From: Ashinkailepas kermadecensis
Taxonomy: Eukaryota > Arthropoda > Thecostraca > Neolepadidae
DNA length: 64,000 bases
Assembly (NCBI GenBank): GCA_034440615.1
Contig: JAOTOM010004027.1
Coordinates: forward strand, 62,001-126,000
Reading direction: 5' to 3'
Under the pieces are notes generated by a model. The model did no database searches. It was not told the DNA's origin and worked only from the letters and a program-made list of their open reading frames with translations. The position numbers and the translations under genes were made by a program. Positions 56,507-64,000 of this stretch are shown in pieces (position 1 is the stretch's first letter; the number at the start of each line of letters is the position of its first letter).

Positions 56507-57526
56507 GTCCATCAAACCAGGACAAATCAAGGTGAAACCTCAAGGTCAAATATTCGTTTGACTTCTTCGATGGCCTCGCGTTTGGTCGCTATGCCTTCAA
56601 GTTGCAAAAAAATGGGAGGTATTCGATGTATCTTTTTTTCGCTCTATCAGAACGTTGATAAATATAAATCATTTCGAAGGTCAAAAGTGAAGCTGATTTA
56701 TCCGGTCGCCTCGCATTTTTGTTTTCGTTTTCGTCCAAGCCCCAGTGCCCCCCGATCCCCCTGTTACATTCAACGTATATTTCATTGCACACATTTATCT
56801 TCAATTTCGTACCGCAACGCTGTAATAACGCTGCAAAACTTGCCCAGAAGCAGACTCACATTTGACTAGATAGCAACACGTGATCCGTACCTGGACATGG
56901 AGTTCCGCGACTTCTGTTCGTGCTGTTCGTGCTGTGCCACCACTTCTGCTATGGGAAGCGAAATGGGAGTCTGTTGGTCAGGCACGGCCTGGACTTCCGT
57001 TTGTCAGGTTTGTCCGTTTTCATGGAGCTCCGTTGGTCAGGTGTAGTGTTAAAATAATGATTTATTGTTAGGCGTGAGATGTCGAAACGAGTACAGCAGG
57101 CTGGCGAAATCGCTATTGAAGTAACGTTATTAAAATGTGTTAAGTCTTGCAAACACAGTTTTCAGACAATTGCGTACATGTCACTATTCTCGCTTTGCGT
57201 GTTTTGAGAGGTATCTAATTTGGGGACACTGATATCAACGATAACGATTCAAACACCTATGTTACAAGCTGGTACTGTACAACATAACACATCACAGATA
57301 ATCCCTTTACCTCGAATTGCGCTATGGGATGTTCGTTATCACGATCCCAGATCCGTTATGGTTAGCATAAGATGATACTTGTAAACGGGATACAGTTAGA
57401 AACAAGGAATTAAGACTTCATAAACACGCATCAAAAGCACGATGTTGAAACTTCTTTGGGAAGCATGTCGATTCAGTTTTCAGTAAGTGGTATATTTCAC
57501 CTTATTTCGCGAATAATTTATCACTG

Positions 57527-57838
57527 TGTGTAATACAATATATATACATGACCTGCAATATACCAGGAGGTGCTGAGTTGACATCAAAAGTAACGATAAG
57601 GGTTGTACTTTATTGCTCAACGTTTCGGCCAGGGGCCATCGTCAGGAGGCCCTGACGAAACGACTTCACTCCTGACGATGGCCCCTGGCCGAAAAGTTGA
57701 GCAATAAAGTACAACCCTTATCGTTACTTTTGATGTCAACTCAGCACCTCCTGGTATATTGAAGGTCGTGTATATATATTTTATTACACACAATGTCTAA
57801 AACCCAGGAGCATCTAAGAGCCATTCTTCGTTATATTA
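57527..57838. mobile_element. Hairpin insertion, Penelope-like terminal repeats head to head
   Basis: A 312-bp insertion flanked by a perfect 15-bp TSD, AATAATTTATCACTG (57512-57526 and 57839-57853). It is a long inverted repeat: left arm about 57529-57653, right arm about 57668-57790, with a few mismatches. Each arm carries CCTGACGATGGCCCCTGGCC then GAAA and GCAATAAAGTACAACCC. A CTGANGA-stem-GAAA string is the core of hammerhead ribozymes, which are known in Penelope-like elements; inverted, truncated terminal repeats and variable TSDs are also typical of these. One extra base before the stem makes ribozyme activity doubtful. The right end has a short non-hairpin tail. Confidence 0.6.
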
Positions 57839-58260
57839 AATAATTTATCACTGGTCAGGTGAGACATGGATTTCCGTTATTGAGGTACGGTGTGAGCCTT
57901 CCTTGATCTGGTACATAGGCCGTATGGTGTAGGTACGACATTGGCTTCTCTTCCACCAGTCTGATATCGTTCTCTGGTGAATCAGCATGACAGTACACAT
58001 TAAATTACTTGACCATGGGAACGTGCCAAGTTTCGTGGACAATTGGACACCAACATTTCTTATGTGCATCCTACCAGGGCCTCCTCTAACATGTTAAGTA
58101 GGTGGGATTCGTCCCACCTAGTGCGTGAAATCCCACCTAGTGGAGCGAAAAGTCCCACCTAGTCAAATGGAGTTTCAATGGAGAAAACGACCAAACAGAA
58201 CTGTATTATAATTATGTTAGCGGAAATAATTTTTCCTTGGAACGATGCATTGTTTTCAAG

Positions 58261-58290
58261 AACATATATATATATATATATATATATGTA
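58261..58290. repeat. (AT)n microsatellite
   Basis: About 13 AT units. Preceded at 58090-58160 by three copies of the phrase TCCCACCTAGT, a short local repeat of unknown meaning. Confidence 0.95.
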
Positions 58291-58439
58291 TAATATCTGT
58301 TATCTACAACATCCGATATCGACCATCATCAAAAATATGAAATCTCACTGATAAATCCTTGAAACATAGTTTTCTTATCTATCATATAAGGAAGAATTAC
58401 ACGTCATCAAGAAAGAACCAAGGAAGCCAGCGCTGTTTT

Positions 58440-58720
58440 GGGAAGCCCAGGCAGGGGCAGATACAGAGGGATCTGGAGGCATGTACCCCTCATGGAAGGT
58501 GGTGCCCCTCCGGCCAGGAAAAGACTCCCCTCCGGGAAGGCTCAAGTGCATCCTTACCTCAAAATTTTCTGCCAGATGCACCCCCGAAGAGAAACAGCTG
58601 TGAATTTTCGGAACCAAAGAAATAAAGCGAAGAGAATCCGAGGACATTTTGTTCTGGGGAGGGAGGGTACAGTCGCGATTTTTTTCCTCACATCATTTTG
58701 GTGCCTCGGACCGCCCCTGG
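58440..58720 (+). repeat. Dispersed repeat family R, copy 5
   Basis: Longest clear copy: GGGATCTGGAGGCATGTACC, GGTGGTGCCCCTCCGGCCAG, AATTTTCTGCCAGATGCACC, GAAACAGCTGTGAATTTTCG and GGTGCCTCGGACCG. It is nearly colinear with the reverse complement of 17735-18015. Confidence 0.75.
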
Positions 58721-58991
58721 CTGGAAGACAAAGGTGCCCGTCCGTGAGGTCAGGCGCCTATCTCGCCAATACAGGTGCTATTCCGAACAGCTGTGTGGCT
58801 TGAGAATGTAGGCGCCCTCTTGGGCCATTCGGACACCGTTCTTCGTAATATGCGGGACATTATTGGCTATATATGCTCCTAGACCGAGATGAAAGGAGTC
58901 TTTCTAGGCAGTTTAGTGCTTTGAGAATGCAGGCGTCCTCCTGGGTCATCCCGTGCTCTCATCTCGGGGGCATTGCAGATCTGAGATGTAG

Positions 58992-60539
58992 CCTCACTAG
59001 TTCACTTTAGCTCTTATGGGTCTTGTTCTTCCGTCAAAGCACTTTCAAATCCAAAGATCGTCTCAGCCCTCTCTGACCCTCAGGTACCCTGTTTATTCCT
59101 CAGCTGTTATGGGTTCATTCCAGCTGAGATTGCTCTTTCCAGCGGCATAGGCATTCCACAGGGACTCTGACACATGAAACAGCACCCCTGAACAGGGGTG
59201 TTGTTTTATGTATTTTGTTATTTTTGAAAGCTGTCTCTGTTTCATATTTTTTTCGTCAAAACCCCCTTAAGAAACTCCTGGCTGTACCACTGCCTGATTA
59301 TGTCACTGAAACGTAGCATGAGTATTTCTGGACAAACGTGGGCATCCTCCAAATACATCTGCCCCACCCCCTCGACACAAATTATAGGTACGCCATTGGT
59401 CTTAAGCGTAAGCATACCTATTCCATGCAAGGGAGCACCACGAGCGCGCGGTCTCCTCTCCTTCAGCCCGGCCGCGGTCAAGGCGGAGTAATCGAGCCCT
59501 GTCCCTATAAAACTGGATCCGCCCCTGGTGTGTCCTGCCTAGACACTGACATTACCTATCCGTAAAACTAGTGACTCAGCTTAGAGATCACCGACAAGTA
59601 ATTCAATTCAGGGAGCATCCACTCCATCTCCCGCTCTTCACAAGCCGGCATGAAACGGCCCGCATGAAAGCGGCCGATGCGGCGAGCAATTCATATCCAA
59701 CACTCACATGTGTCGCCGCTCTGGCGGATGCACCTGGAAGCTTTCGCGCGGTGTCTCCCATTGGTTTACTACGGTGGAGACGTGGAGTGAACCGTACGGT
59801 TGATTATGGCATGCAGTCGTCGGCTGATATTATAGGTTTTGAGCATTGTAGGCTCTCATCATTATAGATTCTGTGCATTATAGGCTTTGACCATTTGTGG
59901 TTTTGAAGCATTAGATGCTTCTAGAGTTATACTTTCTGAATATTAGTTGAAACGAAGCATTATATGAATTGAGCATTACAGGTTTCGAAGCATTATAGGT
60001 TTCGAAGCATTATAGGGTTTCGAGCATAATATGTTCTGAAACATCCCACAGGACCTAGTATTAGAGGCTTTGAAGCATTATAGGATTTGGATATTATATA
60101 TTCTGAACAACTATATGTTCCAAGCATTATATGGTTTGAGACATTATAGGTTTTGAGTATTATAGGTATGGAAAATTTCCCCAAGACGACGATTTAGAGG
60201 CTCTGAAGCACTATAGGTTTTGAGTATTATAGTTTCTGAAGCATTATCGGTTTCGAGTATTAGAGGTTCTGATATGTCCCCGAAAATTATTGATAAGGTA
60301 TTCAATCCACACGTGTTAAGAGGGATCAGGGGAATAGGGCTGGATAGCTAGGGTAGATAGGCATTGATAGGTGTGTGGGATATTGGTGGACTGGTTTCTT
60401 CAGGATGTGGGATGGTTGGGGTGTGTCTTTTTACCAGGCTTATGGTATCTTCCATTTACAGACTTAACTGGATGGGCCCTTGGGTCCCTTATTAAGTCTA
60501 AATGCTTTATATAGGGTGTACCTAGCAGTGCATTCAGCA
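58992..60539 (-). repeat. Right arm of 1.5-kb inverted repeat
   Basis: Reverse complement of 54994-56506. The outer end GCAGTGCATTCAGCA and the inner end CCTCACTAGTTCACTTTA match the left arm limits. It carries the LINE tail in plus orientation (60425-60512), the AT-rich quasi-repeat (59825-60280), and the hAT-type end CTGGATCCGCCCCTGG (59514-59529). Confidence 0.88.
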
Positions 60540-60689
60540 CCTTCCTTCGGGATGTGATACTGATGAGATTGGCTATGGTAGCACAATGGGTATGATTGGA
60601 GGAGTTTGTAATTGTTGAGCGTGTTATGCAATAGCAAGTGAATGGTGCTAGATAGGCTGAGATTTATAGCTCCCTAGGAACTTGAGATA

Positions 60690-60790
60690 AGGGATTAATT
60701 GGGGTGAGCGTATGTACATTTATAGTACCTTTTCTAGATAGGCTTAACCCAGATGGGCCCCTGTGTCTCTTATTAAGCCCTAACACTTTA
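60690..60790 (+). mobile_element. CR1/L2-like LINE tail remnant
   Basis: Contains AGTACCTTTTCTAGATAGGC, TTAACCCAGATGGGCCCCTG and CTCTTATTAAGCCCTAA, a diverged copy of the LINE 3' end seen at 6645-6712 and 60425-60512. No coding part remains. Confidence 0.6.
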
Positions 60791-60811
60791 TGACTTTATG
60801 ACTGTATGACT

Positions 60812-60870
60812 ATGGGCGCCAAATGACCGAGTAGTCGGCGCGCCCTTAAGCCCAAATAATAAATCAATCA
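60812..60870 (+). mobile_element. 59-bp micro-insertion of RNase H LINE tail
   Basis: Insert contains the tail hairpin (GGGCGC 60814-60819, GCGCCC 60840-60845), then TTAAGCCCAAATAAT and (AATC)n. A perfect 14-bp TSD, ATGACTGTATGACT, lies at 60798-60811 and 60871-60884. The 5' truncation point is only two bases before the hairpin. Confidence 0.88.
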
Positions 60871-61129
60871 ATGACTGTATGACTCTTGTAACCACCTTAA
60901 AGCACAATAATACCCAGTGAACGTTATGATGGACTAGTTCCTTGCCAACTGAAAAGTAAGAACTTGCAAAGAAAGTAAATGGTTGCATAGTCTTAATCAT
61001 GTGCATAAGCATGGTACTTAAAAAAATTCAAGAATCAAAAATTGCCTTAAACTGCAATAATACTGAATGTTTCAGCTAGATGCCTCCCAAATGAAAATAC
61101 ACCCCCTTAGATGAAAAGGTGTATTTCTA

Positions 61130-61335
61130 CCAACAATTGAGGATCCTGGAATGCCAAATTTTTCAGCCAGAGGTTTCCCCTCTGAGACAAAAAGGCCAGA
61201 AGGCATGAGTGCACCCACTCAAATTGTTCAGCCAGAGGCACCCCTTGGATCAAAGGCACCCATCCAGGGACTTTCAAAGTGGTGCCCCTCTGGACGCATG
61301 CTCCTCCCATGACAATTTCTCTATTTGCCCCTGAT
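61130..61335 (+). repeat. Dispersed repeat family R, copy 6
   Basis: Carries the motif twice: TTTTTCAGCCAGAGGTTTCC (61157) and TTGTTCAGCCAGAGGCACCC (61216), then GTGGTGCCCCTCTGGACG. This suggests an internal duplication of the repeat. Confidence 0.65.
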
Positions 61336-61339
61336 ACAT

Positions 61340-62109
61340 GTATGCGAACAAAAAGCATGGATGCATACCAGTAACCAGCAAGCATACCCCCTCAATAGCA
61401 TGCAAATTAACACCAATGACCAAAACTACAATTTACCCATACAATTTTTAATGGCAGCACTGATTCCCATCTATGCAATGGATGCTCCCAGTGTACTCTA
61501 AAGACCAGTGTAGCTTGTGACACAAAACATGGGTGACGGACCATATTCATCACATACCACATGCCTCTTCAATCAGTTCATTTTAAATAGCTCTGAAATA
61601 AAGAATGTATGAGATACATGCTCCTGACACAAGTTGGGTTAAAAATGTTTTGCAGCTGAACACCACTGCTGTGGCATATTTGTTGTATTCTATGCTTGCA
61701 TTATAAATGTGTTTGGTTCATTTGGGGACCACCTAGGGATATCTATCTACCGAAGTAGGCATATAAATGAAACAATAGCAATAGGTGGTAAATTTGTGCT
61801 TCAAGGTGATTTTTGAATTCGTGAACTTTCTTTTTGAAATGCAATGTGTATGAACATGGTTAATATGATGTGTGATTCATTTCCTCTGCAAACGCTTGCT
61901 TTTCAGTAGCAAGCAAATAACACCAAACAGGTGCTTTGAGTTTGGTAGAGTAGCATATAAACTAATGTTAAAAAGGGAAAGGGTAACATAACTAACCCAC
62001 CAGAACCTCCCATGCGAGAAAGAAATACTTTCTAAAGAAGTAATATACACATTTTTGTCTCAGCATTTGTCAAGTTAAAAAGCCTAACCTAGCCTAGTCT
62101 GGCATTTCT
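61340..62109. other. No recognised gene
   Basis: AT-rich sequence; a few short phrases (GCTTTTCAGTxxxxAGCAAATAACACCAAA near 61907) recur around 52800-52840, so an old dispersed repeat may be present. Nothing coding is supported. Confidence 0.45.
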
Positions 62110-62122
62110 AAAGATAAAATTG

Positions 62123-62284
62123 AGCGGGGACGAGTGGTCTAGGGGTAAGATGCTCGTTCGCAATCGAAAGATTGTGGGTTCGAGTCTCGCCTGTCGCTAC
62201 TCTTCGCCCGCGACCAATCGGCGTGAGAGATTGGCGACGCTATATGACTCACCGGTCGACGTGTCGTAAAACCAATAACCAACC
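62123..62284 (+). mobile_element. SINE family 1, copy 5
   Basis: Full copy with tRNA-Pro-like head, CCAATCGGCGTGAGAG core, hairpin tail (CGACGC 62235-62240, GTGTCG 62261-62266) and a short CCAA tail. The 13-bp TSD AAAGATAAAATTG is at 62110-62122 and 62285-62297. Confidence 0.93.
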
Positions 62285-62297
62285 AAAGATAAAATTG

Positions 62298-63179
62298 CTG
62301 GATTTGAATAGAAATAATATTTTTGTCCAACTTGAAAGCTGAACATAACCGAAACTAACTCCTTTTGACTTGTGCAGTTTGCCCGTTTGCTTCGTGGTAA
62401 AATGAGTATAAAACATATTGTGAATGCCTCCTCAGAGCATAATATTACCCAATAGGTACCATACTATGATACTACAAAACGATTTGTCGATAGGTAATAT
62501 GAACAAATCGTGCTGTATAACATATCAAATCATGATTAATCCCTTTACCTCGAATTTTGCTGCTAAGATGTTTGAGTATCACAATCCACAATGGTGAGCA
62601 AAGGCAAGGTATATAGGGGAAGCTGGGGGGGGGTGTATCCGAACACATTCCGTTTCCCGGACACACCTTTGTACGTCTCCTGCATCACGTTCAGCGCGTA
62701 AATAACAGAAAGATGGCGATATTCGTACACAATAACCTTTCTCTACCGAAATACGAAGGTCCGATCGCATAATTCTAACGATTCTTCGTGTACGGAGCTA
62801 GCGAAGTCCGCGGGCGCCATTTTCGTACTTCCGAGAGCAGTCGGCTTAAGAAAACCGTAAGGAAGTAACCTCCGATATTTGTTTGCAATTACATCGGTAT
62901 TTTTTGCGGCTACTAATAACTTGCATCACAACAGCTCCAGTCTTGTGACTGGATGTGTGCAAACAGTCTTGTGATGTGTGCAACCATGTTTTAATTGACT
63001 GAAATGTATTAAACACCATCTTTATCGGGTAAGAATTGTTCAGCAAACAATACAAGCGAATTTCCATGAGTTCCCCGAACCGAACAGCGGTGTTCGGAAT
63101 ACGGCACGTGTCTGTTCGCCTGCTAAAACAAGTGTGCTGAATTCCGGACACTCGCTTAATTTGCATTTTATGCCCGCAA
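62298..63179. other. No recognised gene
   Basis: Mostly AT-rich with a GC-richer patch near 62780-62850. Minus-strand open frames lack recognisable motifs. Confidence 0.45.
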
Positions 63180-63480
63180 GGGTGCACTTGGCAGGGGCAG
63201 ATCCAGTGATTATAATTGGGGAAGGGACACATTTCCTCGAAATGGTGGGTGGCTTCGGCGAAATAAAAAATCCTTCAATGGAGGAGGGGTACACTGGAGC
63301 ATACTGAAGGGGCACTGTTCGTCCCAAAGGGGCGCATTTTATCTGAGAGATGCGTTTGTGGCTAGCATATATGTTGAGCATAGGGTGGGGAGGATGCGCC
63401 CTGGCCTCCCTGAAGGTGCTTTCCTGGCAGAAGGGGCACCACCTTTCCATAAGGGAGAGGGGGAGGTGCTGCAGCTCGTT
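63180..63480 (-). repeat. Dispersed repeat family R, copy 7
   Basis: The reverse complement reads GGTGGTGCCCCTTCTGCCAG and then GGGAGGCCAGGGCGCATCC, colinear with the 58440 copy. The left edge GGCAGGGGCAGATCCAGTGA (63190) resembles the outer edge of that family. Confidence 0.65.
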
Positions 63481-63539
63481 GCTTCCAGCAAACTGAGCTC
63501 GAACTAAGGCTGGCGACCAGCCGGCGACGCCTGACGCCA

Positions 63540-64000
63540 CTAGTTACGAGACGGTTCACGACCATGTCATTAATCCGCTATCCTCAGCATCCTGCAGGCT
63601 CGAACAGTGGGGAAAATGGAGGGAGGGGGCCTTTGCATAACACTTGTTCGTGCCAGCAAAGCAGTGTACGCTGAGTGGGAAGGAGAGAACAGAATACCTT
63701 CCAGACTGTATCTCGGCTCCCGTCTGGTGCCATGATCATGAGCGGTGGGGAGAGCAGGAGGAACGCCAGCGGGTCGCGGCCGCCAGCCGTACCGAAGGCG
63801 TGGTCGAGTAGCAGCGGTGTCCCCGCTGGCCCAGTCGGTCGAGCGTCAGACGGCTGCTGAGTGCTGGTGCAGCACCGTTCCCGCCTACTTCCCGGCGCAC
63901 ATCGGCACGCACAACACTCAGCAGATACGTATATTGGATTTGCATCATATGTTCAGCCAGCTGGCACCAAGAACACGACATCGGGGTGGACACCCCGCAT
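63540..64000. other. GC-rich edge region, possible exon
   Basis: From about 63660 the sequence becomes GC-rich with open frames on both strands (plus: MIMSGGESRRNASGSRPPAV from 63732; minus: SWCQLAEHMMQIQYTYLL from about 63980). I do not recognise either, and the window ends before a gene model can be judged. Confidence 0.2.

Noticed and set aside
57600..57720. Firm annotation as a hammerhead ribozyme
   Set aside because: The CTGANGA and GAAA boxes are present, but there is an extra base before stem II, and stem I cannot be drawn with the adjacent sequence; kept only as a hypothesis.

Overview
The window looks like repeat-dense intergenic and intronic DNA from a metazoan, most likely an arthropod. 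The evidence is a Gypsy/errantivirus-type LTR retrotransposon with an F-like envelope ORF, RNase H-bearing and CR1/L2-like LINEs, tRNA-derived SINEs with (CCAA)n tails, many minisatellites, and one secreted-protein exon resembling the arthropod DUF7044/DUF7042 proteins. I see no bacterial operons, rRNA, CRISPR or phage genes. Almost all recognisable coding sequence belongs to mobile elements; host coding evidence is limited to one convincing signal-peptide exon (30601) and two or three unrecognised GC-rich exon-like stretches (7539, 10805, 63700).

Layout. 1-6.8 kb: sparse sequence, then a decayed CR1/L2-like LINE (+) split by a 2.26-kb insertion and by a SINE with a perfect 12-bp target site duplication (TSD). 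7-14.3 kb: GC-rich region with two unrecognised exon-like ORFs, a SINE sitting on a putative splice acceptor, a 5'-truncated RNase H LINE, and four successive minisatellites (about 40, 75, 21 and 19 bp units). 14.3-23.7 kb: SINEs, small LINE-tail insertions, a LINE ORF1 fragment, minisatellites and long unassigned AT-rich DNA. 24.0-29.1 kb: a nearly complete but frameshifted RNase H-type LINE on the minus strand (ORF1 zinc knuckle, endonuclease, RT, RNase H, C-terminal Cys/His motif). 30.6-31.4 kb: the DUF7044-like exon(s). 33.1-43.1 kb: a Gypsy element (gag, protease, RT/RNase H, integrase, env, 3' LTR-like repeat) interrupted in pol by a 2,044-bp hAT-like element with an 8-bp TSD. 43.1-49.2 kb: a palindrome with arms of about 2.17 kb, with a second LTR copy at its centre and every block edge lying in (TC)n, (GA)n or (TA)n. 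49.2-54.4 kb: AT-rich DNA with a 1.1-kb foldback element. 54.4-60.5 kb: LINE remnant, a second SINE family, and an inverted repeat with 1.5-kb arms enclosing a Penelope-like hairpin insertion. 60.5-64 kb: LINE tails, a SINE, dispersed repeats, and a GC-rich possible exon at the edge.

How the parts relate. The most informative signal is in the retroposon tails. The RNase H LINE, its tiny truncated copies, and two SINE families with different tRNA heads share a 3' segment that folds into a stem-loop in which both sides of the stem change together (GGGCG/CGCCC in the LINE, CGACGC/GCGTCG in a SINE), followed by a (CCAA)n-type tail. This suggests SINEs mobilised by that LINE. Several insertions are dated relative to each other by nesting: SINE in LINE, hAT in Gypsy, SINE in LINE 3' UTR. 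No search or alignment program was run; identities and boundaries are by eye.
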